DNA of 64,000 bases. It comes from CALARM01 sp964431735 (GTDB lineage: Bacteria > Vulcanimicrobiota > SpSt-956 > JAKJGF01). Position numbers and translations under genes: made by a program. Each line of letters opens with the position of its first letter. The first letter of the stretch is position 1. Under the pieces are notes generated by a model, which was given only the letters and a program-made list of their open reading frames with translations, was not told where the DNA came from and ran no database searches. Positions 33,510 to 48,600 of this stretch are shown here, one piece after another. The stretch is taken from the NCBI GenBank assembly GCA_964431735.1, contig CAYSLJ010000006.1, forward strand, positions 17,743-81,742, read 5' to 3'.

Positions 33510-33633
33510 ATTTATGTAGAGTCGTGACGCGTGATGCTTGATGCGTGACGATTTAATATATTTGAGACAGCTATTTAACTGTCATTTCTGAACGATTGAA
33601 CTTTACTTTATTTTTTCAGGAGGAAGGAAAAAA
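33510..33633. other. NRPS1-NRPS2 intergenic gap with degenerate heptamer element
   Basis: 124 bp. 33521-33554 is a decayed copy of the heptamer element (GTCGTGACGCGTGATGC, then TTGATGCGTGACG). 33547-33576 matches 4281-4310 in inverted orientation (27 of 30). A T-run plus CAGGAGGAAGGA (33611-33628) gives a strong ribosome binding site 5 bp before the ATG at 33634. No clear terminator, so read-through from NRPS1 is likely. Confidence 0.7.
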
Positions 33634-36600
33634 ATGGAATATTATGAATTGACTCACCCTCAGAAGAGAATCTGGTTTAATGAAGAAAAATATGAAGGTA
33701 CATCCTTTGCAAATATCGCTTTTACAGTTAAATACAGGGAAAAAATAGATTTTTCTCTTTTAGAGAAAGCTATAAATATAGTAATCAGACAGAATGAAGG
33801 CCTCAGAATAAGACTTAAAAAAGCAGACACAGGTTATGTCCAGTATGTAATTCCCTTTGTAGATTATGTACCGGAATATCTGGATTTTTCCGATAAAGAT
33901 GAAACCGTTCTTTACCGGTGGATTAATAATAAAACAAATGAACCTTTTACACTTGTAGACAGCGATCTATTCAGCTTTTTTCTGATAAAATTCAATGACA
34001 GGGAAGAAGGATACTATCTGAAAATACATCATATTATTTCAGATGGCGGTACTGTAGATCTACTGTTCAGAGAAATCGAAGAATATTATGACCTTCTTAA
34101 AAAGGGTGACGAGCCTGAATCAATTGAATATCCTTCCTATATCCGGTTTATATCTGACGAAAAAAAATATCTTGAATCTTCAGAGGCTGAAAAAGACAGA
34201 GAATTCTGGTTAAATTATCTTTCTCCTTTACCGGAAGAAGTAAAACTGTCAGAAAAAAAAGCAAAGTCAGATAATATTTCTTCTAAATATACGTGCATTA
34301 AAGTACCTTCCGACTTGAATGAAAAAATATATGATTACTGCAGAGACCATAAAACATCGGTCTTTAAACTCATTCTTTCATGCCTTGCCATATATACAGG
34401 TAGAATTACTTCTACAGACGAAACAGTCATAGGAAGCGGAAACCACAACAGAACTACACCGGATCAAAAGAAGATGACCGGTATGTTCGTAAGTACAATT
34501 CCTTTGAAAATAACACTGGATAAAGATATGGATTTTATCACTCTGGTGGAAAAAACAGGTAAAGATGTAAATAATATTATAAAAAACCATTCGAAATATC
34601 CCTTTGATGTGCTTGCAGGAGAACTGAGGAAAATATACGGTGTAAGACCTGATTATTTTCTGAATATAACCTTTACAGGTCTTCCTCTCCCCGAAGACGG
34701 AAGGAAAAGTCTTGAACGTATTGTTCCCGATACTGAAATATCCGACATAGCAATTCATCTTCTTGAAAAAGTGGAAAACAGTAAGAAATATATAGAACTT
34801 GAGTGGTCCTATCAGACAGAAAAATTTGATGAGGAACATATAGAAAGAGCTCATTGTTTACTCTGTCACCTTATGAGCGATGCCCTCGGGGAACCTCATA
34901 AAAAAATTTCCCGTATAAAAATGTGTCCCCCTGAAGAAGAAAAAATTATCTTTGAGGAGTTTAACAGAACCTTTTTCGATGTGCCTGAACATATTACAGT
35001 CCAGGAACTATTTGAAGAACAGGCAGAACTTCATACCCATAAGCCTGCCGTAGTATATGAAGGGCACATACTGACTTACGGAGAATTAAACAGACAGGCA
35101 AATCAACTGGCTGCAAGGTTAAGAGAAGACGGATTAAAACCTGACCATCCTGCAGGTATACTCCTTGAGAATTCTTCTGACATGATAGTAAGTATTCTGG
35201 GAATACTAAAAGCCGGCGGGTGTTATCTTCCTGTAGATCCTGATTACCCTTCAGAAAGAATCTCCTATATGCTATCAGACAGCGGTGCAAAATTCCTTTT
35301 TACAAAAAGAAGTTTTTATAACAGGTTTACCTTTGACGGCATTGTCTATGATCTTGAAGAGAGGAATTTTTTCCGTGGAAACAGCGGAAATCCTGAAAAA
35401 GTAAATAGTTCCCGTAATCTTGCCTATATTATTTATACATCAGGTACTACAGGAAAACCTAAAGGTGTAATGATAGAACATCATTCCCTTGTTAATCTCT
35501 GCATATATCATATAAATACCTGTGGTTTAACAGTGGAAGATAATTCTGCAAAATATGCAGCTCCTGCATTTGATGCTTCAGTACTGGAGATTTTTCCTCC
35601 TCTTGTTTCCGGTGGAACACTTCATATTATTCCTGCTTCAATAAGACTTTCTCCTGTACAGTTAAATGAATATTATGAAACCCATAATATTACCGGCACT
35701 TTTCTTCCTACCCAGTTAGGGGAGCAGTTTATGGCTCTTATAAATAATAAGTCACTTAAATGGCTTTTAATGGGCGGAGAAAAGCTCAGAAATTTTACTC
35801 CTCAGAGATATGCTTTATATAATGCCTATGGACCGACTGAATATACAGTAGTAACAAGTCTATTTACTATTGATAAATATTATGAAAATATTCCCATAGG
35901 TAAACCTGTATATAATACTTCTGTCTATATAACAGATCCTTTTGAGAACCTTCAGCCCATAGGAGTTCCAGGAGAACTCTGTGTGTCAGGGAGAGGACTC
36001 TCAAGGGGATATTTGAATAAAAAAGAACTTACAGAGGAAAAATTTGTAGAAAATCCCTTCAGTGCGGGGAAGAAGATGTATAAAACAGGTGATCTTGCCA
36101 GATGGCTCCCTGACGGAAACCTTGAATTCCTGGGAAGAATTGACAGACAGGTTAAAATAAGGGGCTTTCGAATAGAACTTGGAGAGATAGAGCAGTCTAT
36201 GAAATCTTTTGATTTTATTAAAGAAGCTCTCGTAGTGGATCATACTGATGAAAACAACAGACCTTACCTCTGCGGTTACTATATGGCAGATGAAGAAATA
36301 GACATTGAATTTCTTAAAAGAGGGCTTGCGAAACTTCTTCCCGATTATATGATTCCACGATATATGTTGAAAATAGACAAAATCCCTCTCACTCCGAATG
36401 GTAAGGTTGATAAAAAGGCTTTACCTCTGCCGGATAAAAGTTCTTTGACTGCCGGCTATGTTGCACCTGAGACGGAAGAAGAAAGGTTTATGGCGAAAAT
36501 ATGGGAGGATATACTGAAATGCGGTTCCGTAGGAATTCATGATGACTTCTTCAGTCTCGGAGGAGACTCTATTACGAGTATCCAGGCAGTAGCAAGGGCA

Positions 36601-39600
36601 AGAGAGGCAGGTATTAATATTTCTGCGGGACAGCTCCAGTCTTATCCTACCATTTCACAGGTTCTCTCTCTTCAGGGTGTTCTGTCTTTGAAAAAACCTC
36701 TTATAGAGGAAAAAGAGGAAGCACTTTCTGAGATGTATGCACTGTTACCTGAACATATTGATCCTTCTTCTGTTGAAGCTGTTTATGGACTTTCACCCCT
36801 TCAGGAAGGACTCCTCTTTCATTCCATGGCTTCTCCCGATTCGGATCTTTACTGCACGCAGATGTGCTGGACCTATGAAGGAGACCTTCACACTGATGCA
36901 TTGAAAGAGGCATGGAAGGACATTTTATCCGCCCATCCTCCTTTCCGTACAGGTTTTGTATGGCACGAATGTGATAAACCTCTTCAGATAGTTTACAGAG
37001 AAGTTCCACTCCCGTGGCATACAGTTGATCTCAGCGGAACGGAGAGTGACTTACGGGAAAAAGAAATAGAATATATCAGAATAAATGAAAGACTTCATGG
37101 ATTTAATCTGAATAAACCGCCTCTCAGTTCTTTTTATCTGATCAAAACCGGTAAATGTGAATACAGGTTTATATGGACCCATCACCATATCATTCTGGAC
37201 GGATGGTCACTGCCTTTAATTTTAAAGGAACTCTACGGAAGATATGAAGCCATTGTGCATAAAGAAACATTTCATTGCAAAAAAGCAAGACCTTTTGAAG
37301 CATATATAAAATGGCTTTCTGCACAGGATGAAGACCATATTACAGATTACTGGAAAGAGAAGCTTTCAGATTTTTCCGTTCCAACTCCTCTTACGGTAAA
37401 CCATTCCCGCTTGGATATTCATAAGCCCATTGAAGATATGAAAGAACGAATACATAATATTTCAGAAGATTTCCTGGCCGAATGCCAGGACTTTGCCCGT
37501 TCAAAGAGGGTAACAACGAATGCTCTGTTTCAGCTGGCATGGTCTGCCGTACTGTCATGTTACAGCGGACTTGATGATATACTTTTCGGATCTACAGTTT
37601 CAGGAAGGCCTTCTGAACTGGATGGCGTGGAAAATATGACAGGCCTCTTTATAAATACCATCCCATTCAGAGTGAGACTCACATCTTCTGAGTCGGTAAT
37701 GTATAATCTTAAACATATTCAGAATGCCATACAGGAATGCAATAATTTCAGCCATATATCGCTGAATAAACTTCAGCCTCTCTCAGATATTCCTCCGGGA
37801 GAAACACTTTTTTATAGTCTTTATGTGTTTGAAAATTTCCCCTTTCATGAAGATTACTATGAAAATCCTGCCATAGCTGTAAAAGATTTAAAAGCTTACC
37901 AGAAAACTACCTATCCTCTTAATTTAATTATAGTGCCCGGCAAAGGACTTACCGTCCAGATGCTTTATGACGGAGATTGTTTCAGTGAACATGCAATAGA
38001 GCTTATGATATATCATATGGAATCTGCTCTGAAATGGATTGTCCGCAATTCGGAAGAACCGCTGAAACATATGGATATAGTTACAGAACATGAAAAGAAT
38101 CTCTTTATAAAAACATTTAACGATACTTATTTTGATGTTCTGCAGGAAACAACAATTCAGGAACTGATAGAGAAAACAGCAGAATTACACCCTGACAGAA
38201 CTGCCGTAGTCTATAAAAATGAAAAACTTTCTTACAGAGAACTGAATGAGAGAGCGAATAAGCTGGCTCATGTGCTGAGAGGAGAAGGAGTAACACGTGA
38301 TACCAGGGTGGCCATACTTCTTGACCGTTCGTGCCATATGATTGTAAGTGTTCTTGCAGCAGTGAAATCAGGAGGATGTTATGTCCCCATAGATCCAGAA
38401 TATCCGATAGAGAGGATAAAATACATACTCTCCGACAGCGGCTCTCTTATGTTAATCACAGAACCTCATCTGGCAGAGAAGATAAATCCGTCAATTCCTG
38501 TGCTTTATGCAGCAGACTCTGATAACCTGACCTCCCGTCACGCGTCACGCGTTACGCGTCACGATTCCCACAAAAATCCTGATATAATAAATACTCCGAA
38601 GGACCTCGCCTATATTATCTATACATCAGGTTCTACCGGCCAGCCTAAAGGTGTCATGATAGAACACCGGTCTCTTATGAATATGTGTACCTGGTATAAA
38701 CATACCCGTCAGTTAAGCGAGAAAGACTGTATGACAAAATATGCGTCTTTCGGGTTTGATGCTTCTATATGGGAAATATTCCCATGTCTCATATCAGGTG
38801 CGTCGCTCCATGTAATAGGTGAAGACATAAGGCTTTCTCCTTCAGAGTTAAATACTTATTATGAAGAGAATAATATAACAGTAAGTTTTCTCCCCACCCA
38901 GTTTACGGAACAGTTTATAGAAATGTTTGAAAATAAGAGCCTGAGATGGCTCGATACGGGTGGAGACAAACTGCGATCTTTTAAGAAGAAGAATTATGCT
39001 GTCGTAAATAATTACGGACCTACCGAATATACGGTATGCACCACGAGTTTTGTAATAGATAAATATTATGAAAATATCCCTATAGGAAAACCTGTCTATA
39101 ATACGACAGTTTATATTCTGGATAAACATAACAGGATGACTCCTCTCTGTGTGCCGGGAGAACTGTGTATTTCAGGTGCCAGTATGGCAAGGGGATATCT
39201 GAACAGACCGGCCCTTACGGAAGAGAAATTCGTAGAAAATCCCATTGCTCCCGGACAGAGGATGTATCGGACAGGAGACCTTGCGCGGTGGCTTCCTGAC
39301 GGAAATATTGAATTCCTGGGAAGAATTGATCAGCAGGTAAAGATAAGGGGGTTCCGCATCGAACTCGGTGAAATAGAAGAAGTTTTCAAAAAGATAGACA
39401 CAATAAGAGATGCAGTAGTTGTTGACAGGAGTGATAAACAGGGAAATAAATATCTCTGTGGTTATTACATAAGTGACATAAAACTGAAATCCTCTGAATT
39501 ACAGAAAGAACTTTCACAGTTCCTGCCCGATTACATGATTCCGTCGTGTTTCTTAAAAATAGATAAAATTCCTGTTACCGCTCATGGAAAGGTAGACAGA

Positions 39601-42600
39601 AAATCTCTTCCCGAACCTCAGGAGAGTGATCTTGCTTCTCATGAGACCTATGTGGCACCCAGGAATGACAGGGAAGAAATCCTTGCGAGAATATGGAAAA
39701 AGGTTCTTAAATGTGACCGTGTAGGTATTTATGATAATTTCTTCAGACTCGGCGGAGATTCTATTATGAGTATTCAGGTAGTTGCCAGGGCAAAAAGTGA
39801 AGGCATAAATATTACGGCATCCACCCTCCTTCGCCATCCCACTATTGCCGAAATATCGGAAGAAGCTGATGAAAATCTATTGGACAAACAAAAGATTAAA
39901 TCCCATGAAGACTATGCCTTACAGGGTGTTGAACCAGGCAGAAAACATTTTACTCCCTCAGATTTTCCTCTTGCCGACGTGTCTCAGTCTTTCCTTGACA
40001 GTATAACAGATTCTTCTTCTGTTGAAGCCATATACGGACTTTCACCTCTTCAGGAAGGATTTTTGTTTTATGCACTCTCTGCTCCTGATTCTTTCCATTA
40101 CTGTACACAGGTTTCCTGGATTTATGACGGGGAAATGGATATAGAATCATTGAAAGAAGCATGGAAGGGTATATTTTCTGCTCACAGTGCTTTTCGGGCA
40201 GGTTTTGTATGGGAAGAAGGGAGAAAACCCTTTCAGGTAATTTACAATCACGTTTCTCTTCCCTGGCATAAAGTGGATTTAAGAGAAAAAGACAGGGAAG
40301 AACAGGAAAAAATAATTGAGAATACAGTAGAAAAGGCAAGACGGTCTATTTCCGATCTCAAAACTCCTCCTGCCGGTTCTCTTTACCTCTTCATCCTGGG
40401 CAAGAATGAATACAGATTTCTGTGGAGCTACCATCATATCATTTTAGACGGATGGTCCATGCCTTTAATACTTATGGAATTGCAAAGAAGATATAACTCT
40501 ATTGTAAAGAAAGAAAAATTTTCTTTTGTCCCTCCCGGCTCATTTGAAACTTATATAAAATGGCTTTCTCTCCAGGATAAAGAAAGACTTACAGATTACT
40601 GGAAACATGCCATTTCAGATTTTTCCACTCCCACTCCTCTTACTGTAAATCATTCCCGTCTGGATATTCATAAATCTGTTGAAAATCCGGGAGAATATAT
40701 CTATAAACTTCCGAAAACTTTTCTCGAAGTATGTAAGAAATTTGCCAGTTCCTGTGAGGTAACACTTAATGCCCTGTTACAGATGGCCTGGTCTTCTGTT
40801 CTTTCCATATACAGCGGTTCTGAAGATATATTATACGGCATCCCTGTTTCGGGAAGACCTGCCGAACTTCCCGGAGTGGAACAGATGATAGGACTCTTTA
40901 TAAATACCATTCCTCTCAGGGTAACGTTAAATCATCACGAAACAGTACGTTATAATCTGAAAAATATTCATAATGTTATACAGGACGGCAGCAATTTAAG
41001 CCATATCTCTCTGAGCGAAGTTCAGGCTATGAGCAGCATACCTCCGGGGGAAGCACTTTTTTACAGCCTTTTTGTATTTGAAAATTTCCCCTTCTCTGAG
41101 GAAATTACGGCTATGAAGGATATGAAACATTACGGTACATCCAGTTATCCTCTGAATATAGTCGTTGTGCCGGCAAAAGAACTGTCCATAAATATTTCCT
41201 ATGACGGAGACTGTTTCGCAGAAGATGTAATAAAAAATCTTGCTTCCCATATTGGAACAGCTTTAAAATGGATAATTGAACATCCTGAAGAACTTCTGAA
41301 AAACATAGATGTCATTCCTGAAGAGGAGAAAAAGCGGCTTTTAAATACTTTTAATGATACTTATTATGATGTGCCGAAGGAAAAAACAATTCATGAATTG
41401 ATAGAGGAACAGGCGGCATTACATCCGGAAAGAACTGCCGTTGTTTATAAAGATGAAAAATTTACTTACAGGGAATTAAATGAAAAAGCGAATAAACTGG
41501 CTCATTTCCTGAGAGAAGAAGGAGCAGGACGTGACAGCAGAGTTGGCATTTTCCTGGATCGATCGTGCCATATGATTGTAAGTATTCTTGCAGTTCTCAA
41601 AGCAGGAGGAGCCTTTGTCCCCATAGATCCCCACTATCCTCCGGAGAGAATAAATTATATAATCTCTGACAGCGGTTCCATTATGTTGATCACGGACCAT
41701 CACCTGGCAGAAAAGATAAAACCGTCAATTCCTGTGTTTTATACAGCAGACTGTGATAGCGTGACCTCCCGTTACGCGTCACCCGTTACGCGTCACGATT
41801 CCCATACAAATCCCGAACATATAAATAGCTCAAAAGATCTTGCATATATGATCTATACGTCAGGCTCAACAGGGCAGCCGAAAGGTGTAATGATAGAACA
41901 TCATTCCCTGGTGAATTTATGTTTTTATTATAAAAGGAAATATAATTTTTCGGCTCTTGATAATATGGCGAAGTATGTGTCTTTCGGCTTTGACGCTTCA
42001 ATTCCTGAAATATTCCCTGCCCTTATTTCTGGAGCAGGTATCCATATTATTCCCGAAGAAATCCGCCTTTCTCCTTCAGGACTGAATGAATATTTCGAAA
42101 GGAACAATGTAACTCTTGCAATTCTTCCGACTCAGTTCGGAGAACAGTTTATGCTCCTTACCGATAACAGGAGCCTGAGATGGTTGGAACTTGGAGGAGA
42201 TAAGCTGAAAACCTTTAAGAAACAGAATTATACAGTGGTAAACGGATATGGTCCCACTGAATATACGGTATGTACGTCCGATTTTATTATAGATAAATCA
42301 TATGAGAATATTCCCATAGGTAAACCGATTTATAATACTCACGTTTATATTCTGGATAAATACGGTAAGATAACACCTGCAGGAGTGCCGGGAGAACTGT
42401 GTGTGTCAGGAGAAGGTGTGGCAAGGGGGTATTTGAACAGACCGGAGCTTACGGCAGAGAAATTTATAGAAAATCCATTTGTGCCCGGATGGAGGATGTA
42501 TCGTACAGGAGACCTTGCCAGATGGCTTACCGACGGCAATCTAGAATTCCTGGGCCGTATTGATGCTCAGGTAAAGATAAGAGGTTTTCGCATAGAACTC

Positions 42601-45600
42601 GGTGAGATAGAAGAAGCTCTTAAAAAGATAGCTTCCGTAAAAGATTCAGTAGTAATAGACAGAAGTGATAAAGATGGAAATAAATATCTCTGCGGCTATT
42701 ATATAAGTGATGCAAAACTGAAATCCTCTGAATTACAGAAGGAACTTTCACTCTTCCTGCCTGATTATATGGTTCCGTCATGTTTTTTAAAAATCGACAC
42801 AATTCCCGTAACTGCCCATGGAAAGGTAGACAGAAAAGCTCTGCCTGAACCTGAAGACAGTGATCTTGCTTCCCATGAAACCTATGTGGCTCCCAGGAAT
42901 GAGAGAGAAGAAATACTTGCGGCTATATGGAAAAAATTCCTTAAGTGCGACAGAGTCGGTATATATGATAATTTCTTCCATCTCGGAGGAGACTCTATTA
43001 TGAGTATTCAGATAGTGGCAAGGGCAAACAGTGAGGGAATAAATATTACGGCATCCCAGCTGCTTCGCCATCCCACTATTGCCGAACTGGCAGAAGAAAC
43101 TGAAAAGAAACCTTTCATTCAGGCAGAGCAAAAACTGCATACGGGAGAAGTTCCTTTAATACCTGTACAGGAATGGTTTTTTGAACATGAATTTGAAGAT
43201 TTCAATCACTTCAATCAGGCTTTTCTCTTTACACTTAAAGAAGAGGGAAACAGAGAAATTATAGAAAAAATTTTGAATGTTCTTGTAAACCACCATGACG
43301 GACTCAGGTTGAGATTTAAAAAAGAAGAAACCTGGATTCAATACTATGAAAAACCTGAGAAAGCTTCTGTTTCATTCGAACTGATAGATCTCTCTTCTGT
43401 GCCGGAAGATTCTGTCTCTCTGTTCATTACGGAAAAATGTAATTCTCTCCAATCATCTCTTAACATTACAGAAGGCCCGGTCATAAGAGCTGCCCTGTTT
43501 AAAGGCCATAAAGACGGCCTCGACAGGCTCTTTATAGTAATACATCACCTCTGTATAGATATGGTTTCGTGGAGAATAATCATAGAAGATTTTCATAATA
43601 TATACAGAACACTTTCTACCGGTCTTACTCCGTCGCTTCCTGCCAAAACTTCTTCTTACAGAGACTGGGCCGGGGCTCTCAAAGATTATGTTCCTGCAGC
43701 AGAAAAACACGGTGATTACTGGCTGTCAGTTTTAAAAGATGTCTCCGAATTCCCTGTGTCTTATAAAGAATCTAAATTCTCTGATGTGAAAGAATATAAA
43801 GTTTCTCTGTCCCCTCATGATACGGAACTCTTATTAAATACCGTTCCTTCTGTATATAACACACAGATTAATGACATTTTACTTTCGGCTCTTTCCCTTG
43901 CATGTAACCGTTTTTTGAATGTATCTGACATGGTGATAAATCTGGAAGGTCACGGAAGAGAAGAAACTATTGCCGAAATCAATCTTTCACAGACAGTGGG
44001 CTGGTTTACTTCCATATTTCCTGTTCGTCTGAAGAGTCCTTCCATGACAGATTACGGGACTATTATAAAATCTGTAAAGGAAACCATGAGAGCTATACCT
44101 GAAAACGGCATTTCTTACGGAGTTCTCAGATATTTTTCAGATATAAAAGAAGAACTGAAAGAAATGGAATGTAAGAGAGTGGCCTTTAATTATCTCGGTC
44201 AGATTGATGGCAGTGTAATGGAAGGGGAATTGCTCTGTGCTGCACAGGAAGATCCAGGACAGGCAGTATCTCCTCGAAACGGTATCATAAATCTTCTGGA
44301 TATTAACGGTCTGGTTTTCCGCGGGTCTTTATCTATGGTTTTCGGCTACAGCAGCCTTATATGGGATGAAGAAAAAGTTAAAGGTCTTGCAGACAATTTC
44401 ATTTCCGGTTTAAAAGAGATAATCAACCACTGTAGTGAACAGAAGACAAAATATTTTACTCCTTCAGATTTTCCTCTTGCAGAAGTTACTCAATCTTTCC
44501 TCGCCGGTATAAGCGATCCTTCTTCCGTTGAGGCAATATACGGCCTCTCACCTCTTCAGGAAGGACTCCTCTTTCATGCCGTTGCTTCTCCCGACTCGGA
44601 TCAATACTGCACACAGACTTCCTGGCTCTATAAGGGAGAACTCGATGTAAATGCCCTTAAAGATGCCTGGGACGGCATATTTTCCTCTCACCCGATTTTT
44701 AGAACCGCTTTTGTGTGGGAAGAAACAGAGAAACCTTTTCAGATAGTTTACAGAAATGCCTCTCTTCCCTGGTATACAATTGATGTCAGTGAAATGACCG
44801 GGGAAAAACAGAAAGAAAAAATAGAAAATATAAGAATAAAGATAAGACGTGAAGGCTTTAATCTGAGCAGGCCCCCTCTTGCCTATCTTCACCTGTTCAT
44901 CCTGGGGAAGAATGAATACAGATTTATATGGACCTGTCATCATATCCTCATAGACGGATGGTCACTGCCTTTAATAATGCAGGAACTGAAGAGAAGGTAT
45001 GAAGCTGTTGTAAATAAAGAAATTCCGGATATTAAACCGGTAAAGCCTTTTGAGACCTATATAAAATGGCTTTCAGAACAGGATAAAGAGGAAATTATTT
45101 CTTACTGGAAGAATATTCTCTCTGATTTTTCCGCTCCCACTCCTGTTACGGTAAACTGTGGCGATATGGATATTCATAAATCTATTGAAAATCTGAAGGA
45201 ATATATTCACTATCTTCCTGAGGATTTTACGGCAGAATGTCAGACCTTTGCCCGTTCCAACCTTGTAACCCTTAATGCCCTTGTTCAACTGGCATGGGCT
45301 TCTGTCCTGTCTCTTTACAGCGTTTCCGAAGATATACTTTACGGCACCACTGTTTCAGGAAGGCCGCCCGAACTTTCAGGCGTTGAAAACATGATAGGAC
45401 TTTTCATAAATACCATACCTGTGAGAGCAAAGCTCAATCATAATGAATCTGCACTTTATAATCTTAAACATATTCATAATACCATACAGGAAAGCAATAA
45501 TTTAAGCCATATATCTCTTAATAAACTACAGCCTCTTGCCAGTATCCCTCCGGGAGAATCTCTTTTTTACAGTCTTTTCGTCTTTGAAAACTATCCTTTT

Positions 45601-48600
45601 GAAGAAGATGTCCGTGATAGGAAATCTGTAGTCATGACAGACGTGAAAGGCTATGAGAAAACCAATTATCCTTTAAATGTGATTATCGGGCCGGGAAAAG
45701 AACTCTGTATAAAGATTTCCTGTGACGGCGACTGTTTTACGGAACATATAATAGAAAATATGAAAGGCCACATAGAAACTGCATTGAAATGGATAGTTCG
45801 CAATTCGGAAAGTCCTCTGAAAGACATGGATATACTTTCTGAAAGAGAAAAACATCTGCTTTTAAAGACTTTCAATGATACTTACTTTGAAGTTCCTCAG
45901 GAAGTAATAATTCAGGAACTGATAGAAAAACAGGTAGAATTAAATTCAGAAAAAATTGCTGTAGTCTATAAAGATGAAAAACTTTCTTACGGGGAACTGA
46001 ATGAAAGAGCGAATAAGCTGGCTTATGTGCTGAGAGGAGAAGGTGTAAAACCTGACAGCAGAGTAGCCATACTTCTGGATCGTTCTTGCCATATGATTGT
46101 AAGTGTTCTTGCTGCAGTGAAATCAGGAGGATGTTATGTCCCCATAGATCCCGAATATCCGATAGAGAGGATAAAATACATACTCTCTGACAGCGGTGCC
46201 CTTATGTTAATCACTGAACCTCATCTTGCTGAAAAGATAAATCCGTCAATTCCTGTGCTTTATGCAGCAGACTCTGATGACCTGACCTCCCGTCACGCGT
46301 CACGCGTTACGCGTCACGATTCCCATAAAAATCCTGACATAATAAATACTCCAGAGGATCTCGCCTATATTATCTATACATCAGGTTCTACGGGCCAGCC
46401 TAAAGGTGTGATGATAGAACACCGTTCTCTTGTAAATATGTGTTTCTGGTATAAACATACCCGTCAGTTAAGCGAGAAAGACAGTATGACAAAATATGCG
46501 TCTTTCGGTTTTGATGCTTCTATATGGGAAATATTCCCATGTCTCATATCAGGTGCTTCGCTCCATGTAATAGGTGAAGACATAAGGCTTTCTCCTTCAG
46601 AGTTAAATGCTTATTATGAAGAGAATAATATAACAGTAAGTTTTCTCCCGACCCAGTTTACGGAACAGTTTATAGAAATGTTTGAAAATAAGAGCCTGAG
46701 ATGGCTTGACACTGGCGGAGACAAACTGCGTTCCTTTAAGAAGAAGAATTATGCCGTCGTGAATAATTACGGCCCTACGGAATATACGGTATGTACAACG
46801 AGTTTTGTAATAGATAAATATTATGAAAATATCCCCATAGGAAAACCTGTCTATAATACGACAGTTTATATTCTGGATAAACACAACAGAATGACTCCTC
46901 TCTGTGTCCCCGGAGAACTGTGTATATCCGGCCCGGGTATGGCAAGGGGCTATCTGAACAGACCTGAACTTACGGAAGAGAAATTTGTAGACAACCCGAT
47001 TGAACCCGGACAGAGGATGTATCGAACGGGAGACCTTGCCCGCTGGCTCCCTGACGGAAATATTGAATTCCTTGGAAGAATCGACGCTCAGGTAAAGATA
47101 AGGGGGTTCCGTATTGAACTGGGTGAAATAGAAGAAGCTATTAAAAAGGTAGACCCCGTAAGAGATTCAGTAGTAATAGACAGGGTGGATAAACAGGGAA
47201 ATAAATATCTCTGTGGTTATTACATAAGTGACATAGATTTTAAATCCTCTGAATTACAGAAAGAACTTTCACAGTTCCTGCCCGATTATATGATTCCGTC
47301 GTGTTTCTTAAAAATAGATAAGATTCCAGTTACAGCTCATGGAAAGGTAGACAGAAAATCTCTTCCCGAACCTCAGGAGAGTGATCTTGCTTCTCATGAG
47401 ACCTATGTGGCTCCCAGGAATGACAGGGAAGAAATCCTTGCGAGAATATGGAAAAAGGTTCTCAAATGTGACCGTGTGGGTATTTACGATAATTTCTTCA
47501 GCCTCGGCGGCGATTCTATTATGAGTATTCAGGTAGTGACAGGAGCAAATAATGAGGGAATTCCTCTTACAGCATCACAGCTTCTCCGTCATCCCACCAT
47601 TGCTAAAATATCAGAGGAAATTGAAAAGAAATTTTGTCCTTATCCTCAGACAGAAAAGGGTATGCTGAAAGGGGAAGTGCCGTTGTTGCCGGTACAGGAA
47701 TGGTTCTTTGAACAGGAATTTGAAGATGTCAATCACTTCAATCAGTCTCTTTTATTTACTCTCAAGCAGGCAGGAGACAGGGAAATCATAGAAAAATCTC
47801 TGAATGTGTTAGTAAATCATCATGACGGATTGAGGCTGAGATTCAGACATGTAAACGGTGACGGCGGAGAGAGTGAATATATGGTTCGCCACAGCACGGG
47901 GACAGACGGGAAATGGATTCAATGGTATGAAAATCCTGAAAAAACTGCTGTCTCTGTCGAAACAATAAATCTTTCTTCTCTTTCGAAAGATTCTCTCTCT
48001 ATGTTTATCGCAGAAAAATGCAATTCCATACAGAATTCTCTCAATATTACAGAAGGGCCTGTCATAAAAGGTGCGCTCTTTAAAAACCATAAAGACGGTA
48101 AAGACAGGTTCTTTATTGTAATACATCACCTCTGTACAGATGTGGTTTCGTGGAGAATTATTCTGGAAGATTTTTGTAACATATACAGAAAACTTTCTGC
48201 AGGGGAAACACCTGTATTACCGGATAAAACATCTTCATACAGAGATTATTCGGAAGGCCTCAGAAAATATGTTCTCGAAGCGGAAAAACACAGATCTTAC
48301 TGGCTGGAAGTTTTTAGAGATAGTTCAACGGCTGATATAATGAGGCGAATAATGGCGGATTCCAAATGTGATACAGCTTCCGCCTCTGTGAAAAACTATA
48401 AAATTTCTCTTGACAGTTATGATACAGAGCTTTTAGTAAAAACTGTTCCTTCTGCTTTTAATACAGAGATTACAGATATTTTACTTTCTGCTCTTCTGCT
48501 TGCCTCTAACCGCTCTTTCCATGTATCGGATTTACTGATAAATATAGAGGGAGACGGCAGAGAGGATTTTATAGGTGATGTGTCCCGTACGGCCGGATGG

